NCBI RefSeq assembly: GCF_047948215.1
Contig: NC_134465.1
Coordinates: 40,772,153 to 40,836,152, forward strand
Direction: 5' to 3'
Source: Lycorma delicatula
Lineage: Eukaryota; Arthropoda; Insecta; Hemiptera; Fulgoridae
DNA: 64,000 nucleotides
The position numbers and the translations under genes are program-made. This document shows, piece by piece, positions 32,605-44,201 of this stretch (within the stretch, counting starts at the first letter, position 1; the number at the start of each line of letters is the position of its first letter). The notes beneath the pieces are model-generated. The model made no database searches. It worked only from the letters and a program-made list of their open reading frames with translations, and was not told the origin of the DNA.

Positions 32605-34476
32605 CGCCCATTTCTACATTTATTCTTGTCTTAGTATTTTCAAATAACTTCTGTATTTTTATTTTCATTGGATTATTTTTAAGTAATTATAATATTACTT
32701 CATTTTTTACTATAATTAATAGTTGACAATATCTGATGAATCTATTATTGTAATTTTCTTTTTCTTTCCTTTTTCCAATGATTATATAGTACGCATAACA
32801 AATATATTTTTATTTTAATTCTTGCATTAAAAATTATTTTCTAACATTATATTTTATTATATACTGTAAATAGTTTTTACATTATAAAAACTACATTGTA
32901 AACCTTCGTATTATCTAATGTACGTAACAGATAATCTTTGTTGTACATCTGTTTAAGTATCTTGTTCTTACATATTTTTATTCATCCTTTCAACTCAATG
33001 TTAACATAATTTTTTAAATGTAACATAATAACTCACGTTCCTAGCAAAATTGTCGTAACTCAAAAAAAGTAATTTTTTTTATTGTTTCAAAAGAATTGTC
33101 AAATGCGATACTCTACGTTCCAGTAAAAGTGTATTAAGGTAAGTTTACTAATCAGCCGCCAAAGTTCACTTACCATTTCTTCACACCATTTTTATCTGTT
33201 TCCCGGCAAGAGAATATTATTACTGTAACCTTGAGAAGAGTATGCTAATATTGATCGTGAAGAAATCTGTAGTATTTCGACTTGTCACTATTTCTCTGGT
33301 GAGGTACACAGACAGACTGAGGCCTCTGCTTCTCAGCAAGATTTGCAGATCACTACTCAGAAACCTGAGACCTCTTTCCTCTGCAACATCTGGAAACCGG
33401 TACTGAGCACTCTGAGACCTCTGTTTTGAAGCATATAAATAATGGCATACATTTAAATGAAAATGTAATGCTGAAGATAACACCGATTTGGACAAAAAAA
33501 AATAGAAAAAGGACTCCATCTGCAGTAAAGAAAAATACTCGTAAGCGTAATGAATCTCAATGGATTAAGGCTAGACGGAAAGTCTATCTCTTGCAATCTT
33601 AACGTTATCCACCTTTTCTCAACAACTACTGAACCAGTCTTCTTGAAATTTTTACTACGTGTTCTTGCATAAGTTTACAACACAGAGATATTATAAAATA
33701 AAGAATTACCTCAGAGAAAAAAATTTTTGAAGTTGGAATCACAGAAATTTTTAAATTTCATCATATTTTTCTTTGTAAAGTTTTTTAAACAATTTTTGAG
33801 CTATCTATGTGTTAAAGTAAAGCCCCTAGTAAGTGAAATAATCCTGCAAAATTTCAAGGGAATCGGTCCAGTAAATTTTGAGAAAAGGTGCATAATATAT
33901 TAAAAAATAGCGTTTGTAAAAAATCAACGTAAAAACTAAATTTTTCTATCTGTTCTTAGAACATCCCTGGTACATAATCAGGTTCATCTTCTACCTCTTC
34001 CAAAACATATAAATGCGTGAAGGTCACTCTAGAAAAGTCCGCCGACACCTTCTGTTTATGTAAAATGAGCACATAGTATATATTCGTACCAGCTGGTTTG
34101 CAGCTGTCGTTTAGGTTATTGTTTTGGCATTGTTTATACAGAGACTATATTCAACTTCTGTAAAATATATTATATAAAAAAAGACAAGTTAAGTGCCAGT
34201 GTCATTAAAATAATAATCATCCTAATTAAGAGTATCATTATTTAAATTGTCGTTTATAATTAGGAATGACATAAAGTACTAATTAAACTAAATAAATAAG
34301 CAATTAAATTAATTTTAGTTTTCGCTACTTTTACGGTAAAATGATATCGTGGAGTCTTCATCCGGAAGGTACTTACTTCGAATTTCGGTTAGAGTTTTCG
34401 CTTAATGTTATTATTCAGGTGACGATTTCAAAACGTATTCGCAGTGAAAATCATTATAGGAACCCCAGATACTTAA
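32605..34476. other. AT-rich, no gene
   Basis: No coding sequence I can support. 33290-33430 has three loosely repeated 'tgag(g/a)cctct' blocks. 33600-33900 has eroded family R-like phrases ('aatcggtccagtaaattttg'). Nothing else recognised. Confidence 0.45.
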
Positions 34477-34567
34477 AGCTGGCCAAACCCGGCGTCGCAT
34501 AACTTCCCGCTTTACACTTTATCTTATTTTAAATAATCCATAGGATTTTTAAATGTTAATGAATTAA
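34477..34567 (+). repeat. short dispersed repeat shared with 27205-27300
   Basis: 'ggccaaacccggcgtcgcat' and 'ccataggatttttaaatgtt' blocks in the same order as the copy near 27.2 kb. It ends where the hAT-like terminus begins. Confidence 0.5.
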
Positions 34568-34569
34568 TC

Positions 34570-34655
34570 CAGCGTTTCTCAATCTGGGGGTCGCGATGAT
34601 ATGAAGGGGGTCGCAAAGTTAGCCTGCAAGTTTACACGTAAACAAAATTGAAATC
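34570..34655 (+). mobile_element. hAT-like terminal sequence
   Basis: The start 'cagcgtttctcaatctgggg' then 'gtcgcga' and 'gaagggggtcgcaaagtt' closely resembles the 5' termini of animal hAT elements of the SPIN/Charlie type (cagcggttctcaacc..gggtcgcga). I find no matching inverted end nearby and no hAT transposase. Confidence 0.55.
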
Positions 34656-35890
34656 ATATTACGAGAAAAAGAATACAAAAAAATTACAAAAATATATTTG
34701 ATTACATATAAAAAATTATTAAAAAAAAAATCTTTTATTTAACTAATATTAATATTAACATTAATAAAAGAAAAGGAAACAAATTAGAAAAACCCTCTAA
34801 AACGTAAAACAAATAAGAATTAAATCAAATTGAGAATTTTGAACAAAAAAATAAAATATATAACAAATATAAAAATGCACTGAAAAGTAAAAAATAAATT
34901 ATTAAAATATCTAATAAATAACCAATAAATAAATGTAATAATTATTAAATTTTAAAATTAAACGTAATGAAAATATTTAGTTAAATAAAAGTGTGGCGCA
35001 GTTTTTATAACAATCTTTTCGAATAAGTATTTATAGACATTTGCAGTATTTTAAAATATATTTTTTGTTTAATGAGGTTGTTTAGTATATGTATATACTT
35101 TATTTATCTGTAATAAAATAACTCAAGTTTTAATTCTTTGATGGTACAAATTTGCACCGAGATGACCTTTACGGGTTAATAAGATTAAAAATAAAAATTA
35201 AATTTAAAAATCAAACATTTTGACGGTAATCTGAAAACTTATTAATTATTATCATTATTATAATTGTAATCGTAATTATGAATTCGTTAAATAAAAATTC
35301 ATAATTAATTGAAATGAAACTTTTAGCGGAAAGAGTGCGTTCAATTTGGCTTAGATTACAAGCAGAATTCGAAGATGAACTTCAATTATGTGAGAACACG
35401 TACAAAGAAAGCGAGTGGGTGCATTTTCCCAGATTGTTACTTGTAGCTAGTCGGGCTCAACTGGAGAGTTTCCAGCAGACCTTTCCGCCTCCTCGCGTCG
35501 TTATTGAAAATGAAAATGAAGTTTAATTGTTGTAAAAATAAATATTGTGTTGTTTTAAATAAATTATAATAACTGCGCCACGATTTTATTTAAATAAATA
35601 TTTTCATTGCTTTTAATTTTAAAATTGAATAATTATTACATTTATTTATTGGTTATTTATATTTGTTAATATATTATATTTTTTTGTTTAAAATTCTCAA
35701 TTTGATTTAATTCTTATTTTTTTTACTTTTTAGAAGGTTTTCTAATTTTTTCCTTTTTTTATTAATGTTAATATTAATATTAGTTAAATAAAAGCTTTTT
35801 TAAAAAAATATTTTTTTTATATGTAATCAAAAATATTTTTGTAATTTTTTTTTGTTTTTTGTATTTTTTTGTTTTTCTTTCTTGCCTGAC
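34656..35890. repeat. large inverted repeat (foldback) with ~340/315-bp arms
   Basis: Left arm about 34660-35003 and right arm about 35572-35885 are imperfect inverted copies. Inner ends are 'tggcgcag' (34994-35001) against 'ctgcgcca' (35573-35580); outer ends are 'gattacat' against 'atgtaatc', continuing into A/T runs. The arms include paired blocks such as 'caaattgagaattttgaac' and its inverse. The central ~570 bp holds one small ORF. The left side abuts a hAT-like terminus; the right side lacks it. Possibly a non-autonomous foldback element. Confidence 0.75.
35314..35526 (+). CDS. 70-codon ORF at the centre of the inverted repeat
   Basis: ATG to TAA, 70 codons, the only sizeable frame in the loop of the 34656-35890 inverted repeat. 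It reads 'MKLLAERVRSIWLRLQAEFE', then 'TYKESEWVHFPRLLLVASRA', then a 'FPPPRVVIENENEV' end. It is amphipathic and charged, without a signal peptide, membrane segment or Cys/His cluster. Its codon use is richer in G and C than the AT-rich DNA around it, which argues for a real or captured coding segment. I do not recognise it. It could be an exon remnant. Confidence 0.35.
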   Translation: MKLLAERVRSIWLRLQAEFEDELQLCENTYKESEWVHFPRLLLVASRAQLESFQQTFPPPRVVIENENEV

Positions 35891-35904
35891 GATCAAACAC
35901 CGAC

Positions 35905-36117
35905 TTATGTTAGACTCTCATTTACATTCTGGGTCTTCCCGTGAGCACATTTTCTTAGCAGGTCGGGATGTGATAAGCCTTTGAACACTGGCTGAATAGC
36001 TTCTATAATAGCCTCAAAGATGGAATGTTTATGTATGTATTTATGACCTGTGGCTCTTTTGCTACTCTTTTTTGGCTTTTTTTCTACTCTCCCAACTACA
36101 GTCTTCTCTGTCTCCAT
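35905..36117 (-). pseudogene. fragment of a Mutator-like-transposase-type protein
   Basis: A - strand frame of 70 codons. The stretch 'IIEAIQPVFKGLSHPDLLRK' then 'CAHGKTQNVNESLT' resembles the region ('..LSSPELLKKCLHGKTQNPNES..') of a large family of animal proteins with a Mutator-like transposase domain. It stops right after the GKTQN.NES motif. Only this piece is present. The call rests on that motif from memory. Confidence 0.5.
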
Positions 36118-36640
36118 ACCTCAAATAACTAGCATATCTTACAGAAGTTGAGAAATCGCAACATTTGTCGCGTTTGAATAGAAATCAGGTGTAAAAACAG
36201 TCCTGACTTAGTAGATTACGTTTTTTTATTATGGAAATAATTTTCGTTTATTCATAGATCACATATGAAAATTTTCGTAAAATCGCAGTTTCATATGGCG
36301 CGAAAAACGAAAAAAAAAATAAAATTAAAAATATTTTACTTTTTGTGTGCCCTTAAAACAAAGGTAAAAATCCTAAGGGATTTGGAAAAAGAGTGTATTG
36401 TAACTGGAAAAACTAAAAAAATAATTGCAGAAAAACAAGTCAAAGAACCCTGTGGGAAAATAAAATAAATACGTGTGAATTCAAGCGTGGTAATAAAATA
36501 AAAGGACCTACAAGACAAAGCATTTTCATGAAGATTATAATTTAAACGGCATAGAACGGTAAAGAAATTTCATTTGTCACCGTTTAGAGAGTATTAAGCC
36601 AAAGTACAGGTGCTCGATAACTAATGTCGAAAATGAATTT
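36118..36640. other. no gene recognised
   Basis: A Lys-rich 67-codon frame (36265-36468) reflects A-rich DNA and resembles nothing known. No repeats identified. Confidence 0.4.
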
Positions 36641-36730
36641 TTTTTTCTATTGTCATTTGACTGGTTTCATGCAGCTCTCCAAGATTCCCTATCTAGTACT
36701 AGTCGTTTCATTTTGATATTCGGTATTCCT
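36641..36730 (-). repeat. RTE-like LINE, extreme 3' scrap
   Basis: Matches only the last ~90 bp of the RTE-like family ('gcagctctccaagattccct', 'agtcgtttcat'), ending at oligo(T) 36640. Confidence 0.7.
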
Positions 36731-37065
36731 TCATATAATGTGGATTCATCAGTTCCATTTTCCTTCTTCAACCTCAGTGAGTTTCATATTGACATGTTGT
36801 GTTAAACTAAATTTATTTCATTATATTTGATCGCTTCCATGGATTTTATATGTTATGTAAAGTGTTTTACCTATCATATACAAATAGCCGTTGACTAAAA
36901 TATATGATTATTGTGTAGCCTAAGTGTAATAATGGCATCTGACACTGGCAGAAGCATTTTTATTATACAAAACCAAATAGATGTTAAAAGTTGTTAAAAA
37001 AGATGTTTAGCTTAAGGCTGTGAAAAAAAATACGTTATAGAAGATTTTACTAGAGAATTTATGAA
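36731..37065. other. no gene recognised
   Basis: AT-rich, no conserved frame; lies between an RTE scrap and a SINE. Confidence 0.4.
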
Positions 37066-37362
37066 ACCCACCGGGTTGGTCTAGTGGTGAACGCGTCTTC
37101 CCAAGTCAGCTGATTTGGAAGTCGAGAGTTCCAGCGTTCAAGTCCTAGTAAAGGCACTTAATTTTATACGGATTTGAATACTAGATCGTGGATACCGATG
37201 TTATTTAGTGGTGGTTGGGTTTCAATTAACCACACATCTTAGGAATGGTCGAACTGAGACTGTGCAAGACTACACTTCATTTGCACTTATACATATCATC
37301 CTCTGAAATAATACCTGAACGGTAATTCCCGGAGGCTAAACAGGAAAAAAGAAAGAAAGGGT
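37066..37362 (+). repeat. tRNA-derived SINE (family 1)
   Basis: Near full length, with the intact 'tcagctgatttgg' palindrome region, B box 'gcgttcaagtcctag' and 3' A/G tail. Flanked by atttatgaa (37057-37065 and 37363-37371), a likely 9-bp TSD. Confidence 0.9.
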
Positions 37363-37371
37363 ATTTATGAA

Positions 37372-37879
37372 TCTATTATATTCGAACATTGTAAAATAAA
37401 TATATCGTAACATGATATAATAATAATAATAATAAAATAACAAACGAAATTTAAAATATCGATGTCAATTGTAAACAATTTTAATAATGATATCCCCTTA
37501 ACAAAATTCTGTGTACGCCATTGAAATGAATTTTTATATAACAAAGCAATCTATAAATAATAAACCAAGATAAATATAAAACCGAACTAGCTATTTTAGA
37601 ATACGCAGTGGAATCTTTTAAAATATGTTTAAATGAAAACAACGAAAGCGATACAAATGACAGCGATCTGGATACTAGTGCTGGGTGGTGAGTTATTTTT
37701 TTTAAATGTTTATTAGAAGTTAAATCAGAGATATTTCAAAATCGCATCGGACTAAATACTTACAATATAAGACACAATCCGACAACATTTTCCCATAAAA
37801 TAAGATAAATAAATAAAATATTAACTGCAGGTTTTTCAGTTTAAACATTACATTTAGTGACATAACAACCACCTCACCG
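37372..37879. other. no gene recognised
   Basis: AT-rich with a (taa)n stretch near 37420. No feature supported. Confidence 0.4.
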
Positions 37880-38220
37880 ATGGGAGAAAAAGGCTACTAT
37901 TGGACCGGCATATACGCACTCTATCTTTTCATATGCCAAGTGAAATTTCTATAGTAGTACACGCGTCTGGAATTCCAGAACACCGCCAAAAAAAGTTTTG
38001 ATTTTTCTTTTATTGCGGCGAACCGTAGCCCGGTATTTCATGATCTGCCATTTTTCTTATGGGTCGTAAATATCGATAAAGTTTTGTCTCCCGTCGCAGT
38101 ATTGAAAAGGAATTTACCTCTCTCGTCTAGATAACGACTCAGAAACACTGGCAGAATCTGTTCGATTTCTGCGACATTTTGTTCTCCCGTTACGTTACAG
38201 TGTGCATTACATTTCAGCTG
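37880..38220 (-). pseudogene. mariner transposase fragment (element 8)
   Basis: On the - strand a broken frame reads 'LSRYLDERGKFLFNTATGDK', 'TTHKKNGRS' and 'AIKEKSKLFLAVFWNSRRV'. This is the order around the first catalytic Asp (normally VTGDET) and the VFWD-type motif of classical mariner transposases. Several stops. No TIRs seen. Confidence 0.5.
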
Positions 38221-38340
38221 CCATAAAAAGTTAATTTTTGTTTTAAAGTAGTATTTTTTTCATTGCTACTAGACTGTAAAAATCAAGAAAATTCCTTGAG
38301 TGAATTATTTATTACAAAAAAAAGAAATATATATATATAT

Positions 38341-38511
38341 ATATATTATTATGTAAAGAGGAACAGGGTTTTTGTTTGTTCGGGATAAACAAAAAAACAA
38401 CTCGATCAATCCCAACCAAATTTTTACCCATGTTTTTTGGCATGATTGAGAAGGTTTTCAGATATATTTTATATTGAAAAACCTCGAAAAAAAAATATAT
38501 ATATACACATA

Positions 38512-38548
<37 letters not shown>

Positions 38549-38570
38549 GCAGTGGAAATTAGCCGGTTGT
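38341..38570 (+). repeat. family K head with (TA)n
   Basis: 'gggtttttgtttgttcggga', 'caatcccaaccaaattttta', then A-rich sequence and about 45 bp of TA repeat (38496-38545). Leads into the family K body beyond a SINE insertion. Confidence 0.7.
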
Positions 38571-38574
38571 AGCA

Positions 38575-38703
38575 CAAACTTTGCTCCAACCCTGACCGTG
38601 TTTGAATCACGATCAGACTTAGAATTTTCACACACGCTACAAATCACATTTATCTCATCCTCTGAAGCAATACCTAACGAGGATCCGGAGGTTTAAAAAA
38701 AAA
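38575..38703 (+). repeat. SINE family 2, partial, inside family K
   Basis: 'acacacgctacaaatcacat', 'ctcatcctctgaagcaatac', 'atccggaggtttaaaaaaaa': the 3' half of SINE family 2, with a degraded head. Family K sequence resumes immediately after. Confidence 0.7.
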
Positions 38704-39365
38704 TCACAAATTTTAATGAATTGAATTAATGAACTGTGAACTGTGAGTCTCTACCATTGTGCGAGCTAGGTTTAAATTCAGTGATTCGAATCAATTGAAT
38801 GAATAATATTACAAAAGTAATAAAATTAAATTTACGTTAAATAAAATAATATTGAATAAACTTAACAACTTCTGTTTAACATAATGGGCTTAGTGTGAGG
38901 CTAGAGTGGTGATATGGGAACAAGTCGTGTGAGGCTAGACCGATCATCGCCCGGTAATAAACGGGGTGCCCCTGGGGGCGCTGTTTTGAGAGGTACAGTG
39001 GAGTGCTCTTATAATATTTCTGCAAACAATGGTCCGGTTTTCAAAATTCAGACGGGTATCTGTTAGTAAGTTGAAGGCTAACTTTTGCATGCATCAGGTA
39101 CAATCTCTATCTAACAGATTACGGTTATTCGGAAATGTATATTAACGTACAGTGCGGTGGTCCAGGGGATGGAGCTCTCTGGGTAGATGGGAATGGCGTC
39201 CGAAGTAAGCTCTGCGGGTGTCCATGGCGCCGGCCCCCCTGGCAAATTGGGAATGGCGAGCGAAACGAGGTCTGCGGCCTTTGTGTAGGTCTCTTGGTCC
39301 CGAGAGGCCCTCAGTTGGGCTGAACTGAGCCCCGAGGGTTCAGGTTTTGGCTAGACGAGCTGGCT
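38704..39365 (+). repeat. family K body
   Basis: Second copy of the repeat at 14880-15375 plus 16800-17040, here uninterrupted after the SINE. It shows that the two halves separated by mariner-like element 1 belong together. Confidence 0.7.
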
Positions 39366-39384
39366 ACTATATATATATATATTT

Positions 39385-40544
39385 TTTTTTTTTTGTCTTC
39401 AGTCATTTGACTGGTTTGATGCAGCTCTCCAAGATTCCCTATCTAGTGCTAGTCGTTTCATTTCAGTATACCCTCTACATCCTACATCCCTAACAATTTG
39501 TTTTACATATTCCAAACGTGGCCTGCCTACACAATTTTTTCCTTCTACCTGTCCTTCCAATATTAAAGCGACTATTCCAGGATGCCTTAGTATGTGGCCT
39601 ATAAGTCTGTCTCTTCTTTAACTATATTTTTCCAAATGCTTCTTTCTTCATCTATTTGCCACAATACCTCTTCATTTGTCACTTTATCCACCCGTCTGAT
39701 TTTTAACATTCTCCTATAGCACCACATTTCAAAAGCTTCTAATCTTTTCTTCTCAGATACTCCGATCGTCCAAGTTTCACTTCCATATAAAGCGACACTC
39801 CAAACATACACTTTCAAAAATCTTTTCCTGACATTTAAATTAATTTTTGATGTAAACAAATTATATTTCTTACTGAAGGCTCGTTTCGCTTGTGCTATTC
39901 GGCATTTTATATCGCTCCTGCTTCGTCCATCTTTAGTAATTCTACTTCCCAAATAACAAAATTCTTCTACCTCCGTAATCTTTTCTCCTCCTATTTTCAC
40001 ATTCAGCGGTTCATCTTTGTTATTTCTACTACATTTCATTACTTTTGTTTTGTTCTTGTTTATTTTCATGCGATAGTTTTTGCGTAGGACTTCATCTATG
40101 CCGTTCATTGTTTCTTCTAAATCCTTTTTACTCTCGGCTAGAATTACTATATCATCAGCAAATCGTAGCATCTTTATCTTTTCACCTTGTACTGTTACTC
40201 CGAATCTAAATTGTTCTTTATCATCATTAACTGCTAGTTCCATGTAAAGATTAAAAAGTAACGGAGATAGGGAACATCCTTGTCGGACTCCCTTTCTTAT
40301 TACGGCTTCTTTCTTATGTTCTTCAATTGTTACTGTTGCTGTTTGGTTCCTGTACATGTTAGCAATTGTTCTTCTATCTCTGTATTTGAACCCTAATTTT
40401 TTTAAAATGCTGAACATTTTATTCCAGTCTACGTTATCGAATGCCTTTTCTAGGTCTATAAACCCCAAGTATGTCGGTATGTTTTTCTTTAATCTTCCTT
40501 CTACTATTAATCTGAGGCCTAAAATTGCTTCCCTTGTCCCTATA
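39385..40544 (-). pseudogene. RTE-like (BovB-like) LINE, best copy of the RT
   Basis: A - strand 3' fragment. Frame 40468-39599 (289 codons) has the RT motifs 'GFIDLEKAFDNVDWNKMF', 'IRKGVRQGCSLSPLLFNLYM' and the intact 'MLRFADDIVILAESKKDL', then the post-RT 'ALYGSETWT' and 'AFEMWCYRRMLKIRR'. A one-base loss at about 39617 shifts the frame before the terminal 'LIGHILRHPGIVALILEG' to 'WRAASNQSND' block. It ends with a 3' UTR of a few bases and oligo(A). Both flanks are TA repeats, so it appears inserted in a microsatellite. The endonuclease is missing. Confidence 0.88.
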
Positions 40545-40559
40545 TATATATATATATTA

Positions 40560-42080
40560 TATGATAAAAACGTCAGGGCGCGTAAAGTATATAATTAATA
40601 GTGTAATTATGGAAATGAATGATTTCATCATTTCCTTTAAATAAATAATTAGGGGTATAAAGATTAAAAAAGCCTGCTAAGCAAATATTTGTTGTTTTTT
40701 TTTTTTAATTTTGGAATGATAATAACAATAGTATTTCATTTATTTTCCTTTTTTGGTATATTAAAGTAAATATCTCCTAAAAGCGTGCTGTTATATTGTG
40801 GGAGGGGGCTCCCTTCTATGTGTTTTCCTTGTTGATCCGCTATACCGACCCCTCCTGTTTTTTTGTATTCCCATTCGACCAATCGTCGCTCTATCTGTTT
40901 CGTGTTCTCGGAACATATACCTTAACGAAATTTTCCTTTATACCGATAATATAAGTAGTTTTACTTTATTCTTAATGAAGACATTTTGAAATATCGTTCG
41001 ATACCGCGATATTTATTTAAATAAACGCATGATAAATGGGTAAGTCCCTTATAATCTTATTCTTTTATATTTTTAATTAAGTTAATAAATCAAACCTTTT
41101 TGTATTATTATTTTCACTGTTGTATTTCACGTACGCGTTTTATAGAAAAAGATCTGTTTTCATTTAAAAGAAGAAAAATTATTTTTTTTCTTAAATTTAA
41201 TTTTAAAAATGTTAAATTATTAATTAGCAACCGATCGGAATTAAATTGGCAACAAATTAGATAAATATAAAAGAATAAACATAACGGGTTAAATTTTTGA
41301 TTAAAATTTTTTTTCTTTGTTAACAAAGACCAATCAATTATTGTAGCTAATGGTTGTTAAAATAATTATATATTTATTCTGAAAGGATATATGTTAAGAA
41401 AAATAAAATTTTTATACATAATGAAAATTAAATATTACATACATAATTCTGCAATAAATATTAAACGTTTTGCTTGTAATTATGTCATGTTAATGTATTG
41501 ATCTGTTTTCTCATGGTTGAATTCGATCTCTTTTTATACTGTTTTTTGTTACAAAAGTTAATATCTTGCAATTTTTTCATACTAATATATATATTATATA
41601 TAAGTTACATTACTGAGAATAGCCTGACAGTAGATAATGCATTACATTCTATAAGCCTCGTGTGTAGCCTATCCCTAGTTTCCAGGAAAAGCTACCGTAA
41701 GAAAGAATGTAATGCAGCTGTAACCTTTGTCTTCTTTATTCTAATTGTAAGAATAACTATTTACTTTTTGTCCTGGACTCGTTCGATTCACATCATCCTA
41801 TTGAAGTCTTAAGTCTGGACCTGTACAACACATATCGTTATATGAAAGTCTTAGACTCGTTCGATATTATATCGTCCTATAATGATATACATAATGATGT
41901 TAACAGTTAATTATTTACGATTACATGTATACCATTTGTAATAATTTAATTGTAATAAGTAAAGTTCGTTTTTCAAAAACGTAACTCGTTGAAATTTAAA
42001 CTTAACTTATATTAAACTTAACAGGAGAATGTGTAAAGAAAAAAAATTGAATAACCAAAAAACAAAAAATATATATATAT
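40560..42080. other. AT-rich, no gene
   Basis: Small open frames (for example 40798-40989, 41498-41812) look like composition artefacts: hydrophobic, low-complexity and without known motifs. No repeat family from this window recognised. Confidence 0.45.
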
Positions 42081-42085
42081 ATACA

Positions 42086-42420
42086 GAGTGATTCAAGACT
42101 ATGCGGTAATCTCGCGGGAACTGATTCTATAGCAAAAAATAGGAAAAACGTTCATATAAAGATATACCCGAAAACGCTTCGTTAGCGAGTTACGGCTAGC
42201 GGAAGATTTCGGTTCCCTCGGGGAAATGAAGACTTCCTGAAATTCTAGGAAGATAAATTAAGGACCGAATTTAGTTTTTCATTATGGCTTTTGACCTGCA
42301 AATATTTTTAAAAAATGGGTGCCGGAACTGTATCTCTATTATTTTCAAAGATATCCGACGTAAAACGACAAAACATTGGGGGTAAAAAATAACACTTCTT
42401 TGAGTTTAACATAAGAAAAC
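42086..42420 (-). repeat. solo end of a mariner-like element related to element 2
   Basis: Starts 'cagagtgattcaa' after a TA run. It then tracks the inverted right end of element 2: 'aaaacgcttcgttagcgagt', 'ttcctgaaattctaggaag', 'cggaactgtatctct', 'ggtaaaaaat'. No transposase follows. A deleted copy or one-ended remnant. Confidence 0.7.
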
Positions 42421-42988
42421 TTTGTTAAAAATTTGTTTTTAATCAATTGTTTAATTAGTATTGTAGTAGGTTTTAAGGTTTTTTTTATACAAATATGTTT
42501 AAATAGATTTAAAAAACTTGAAAAACAAAATTATACTATATTCAAAATTGTCACCCGCACGCTCTTTAATTATCCTATATTAAAGAACAATGTTTTTTTT
42601 TTAGCCTTTTATTAAAACGATTTAAAGGGAAGCAGTAGGATTTGATTTTATTATAGACGAACGATAGTATTACAATGTCTTTAATTCAACAAGATGTACA
42701 GAAATTTATGCTATGGACCATAAAAAAATACTATTATTTTTGTACGATTGGAGTATTATAATTGCGATTAGCAACGATACGTGTAACTGAAAAACAAAGG
42801 ATCCGATGAATAACTTTTTTTTCTTTTTTTTAATGACTGAAATGGAGTTTTCTTATGCCATTTAGTTTATATCTTCAGATATAAATACATCGGTATCATT
42901 TGGAAACAGGATAACAATAGGTTGTAACTATAACGTGAATTTATGAGCCTGAAAAAATACGGTAGATCAAGTACACTTTAGCAGACTT
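42421..42988. other. no gene recognised
   Basis: AT-rich sequence up to the R1-like LINE target site. Confidence 0.4.
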
Positions 42989-43002
42989 AAGTGTTACATT
43001 AA

Positions 43003-43692
43003 GACACTAATACCAGATATTAAACCCTGGATAGAGAGACGGCATGGTGAAACTGACTTTTTCATGACCCGGTTCCTCACAGGACATGGGAATTTTAATA
43101 GCTACCTGCATAAGGTGGATAGACGGGAAGAGCCAAGATACATGTACTGTGAGGGACTGGACGATGTTGAACGTACGTTCTTGGAGTGTAATAAATGGTC
43201 AATTCTTAGAGACAATGCGGGTATTGTGTGTGGGAAAGAGCCCACGCGAGATAATAAGACATATGTTAAGAAGTGAAGTACAATGGAAGAAGATGGCTGA
43301 TTTTGTGAGACATGTGATATCTCAAAAGAACGTGGATGAAAGGAACTTGGGATACTAGTTAGAGTGAAGGGAAGAGCGGATACACTCAGCGGGGAGAGTC
43401 GGCATGCTGAGGTGTGTCGATTTTGATGAACCGCTGAGGACTCCAAGAGATTACTAGGATTAGGTGAGTAGAATAAAAGACCCGATATCACGCCACGACG
43501 TACCTGGTATGGCGTGGTGTCAAAAAGGTCAAAAACAATAAAGAACTCTCAAAAGAGCTGACCGGCAGGCCGACCTACCATGCTGGTATATAGCCGGTAG
43601 GTGGGAAGGTCTGTTAGAGTAATCAGACACTCCTCTGGGTGGCGTAATGCCAACAAGTCGGACCGGCCCAGGGGAGTAGAGAGAAGGAAAAA
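43003..43692 (+). pseudogene. 5'-truncated R1-clade LINE (3' end)
   Basis: Related to the element at 5358-6353. Broken frames give 'MTRFLTGHGNFNSYLHKVDR', the Cys/His knuckle 'YCEGLDDVERTFLEC', and after a shift near 43250 'HMLRSEVQWKKMADFVRHVI', with a stop at 43358. The 3' UTR shares 'tatagccggtaggtggg' and 'aacaagtcgg' with the other copy and ends in an A/G tail. The target aagtgttacatta lies at 42989-43001 and 43693-43705. The same 13 bases occur again after the adjoining SINE. Confidence 0.85.
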
Positions 43693-43705
43693 AAGTGTTA
43701 CATTA

Positions 43706-43977
43706 AAGCCACCGGGTTGGTCTAGTGGTGAACGCGTCTTCCCAAATCAGCTGATTTGGAAGTCGAGTCGTTCAAGTCTTAGTAAAGCCACTTATTTTTA
43801 CACGGATTTGAATACTAGATCGTGGATACCGGTGTTCTTTGGTGGTTAGGTTTCAATTAACCACACATCTCAGGAATGGTCGAACTGAGACTGTACAAGA
43901 CTATACTTCATTTACACTCATCCTCTGAAGTATTATCTGAAAGGTAATTACCGGAGGTTAAACAGGAAAAAAGAAGG
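43706..43977 (+). repeat. tRNA-derived SINE (family 1) directly after the R1-like LINE
   Basis: Near full length with a small internal deletion after the palindrome. TSD aagtgttacatta at 43693-43705 and 43978-43990, identical to the TSD of the LINE just upstream. Confidence 0.92.
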
Positions 43978-43990
43978 AAGTGTTACATTA

Positions 43991-44197
43991 GATTTAACTA
44001 CGGAGATGTTCAAAAAACCTAAGCGAAAACGAAACCTAAAATTAAATGACCGTAATAAGAGGAGTTCTGGTAAAACCCAACGGGCTAGATTCGTAGAGTG
44101 GTCCTACGTTCCCCGACCAGAGTCGCCACAAGGTGGGTGTAACTAAGAATAGAGAATGTAACTTTATCGGTGACAGTATCTTTTACTCGAGTTAACT
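43991..44197. other. no gene recognised
   Basis: About 200 bp without features, ending at a mariner-like terminus ('cagagtgttcaaaaagtgat'). Confidence 0.4.
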
Positions 44198-44201
44198 TAC
44201 A

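Noticed and set aside
33290..33430. Repeated 'tgag.cctct' blocks as a satellite
   Set aside because: Spacing and sequence too irregular to call a tandem repeat.
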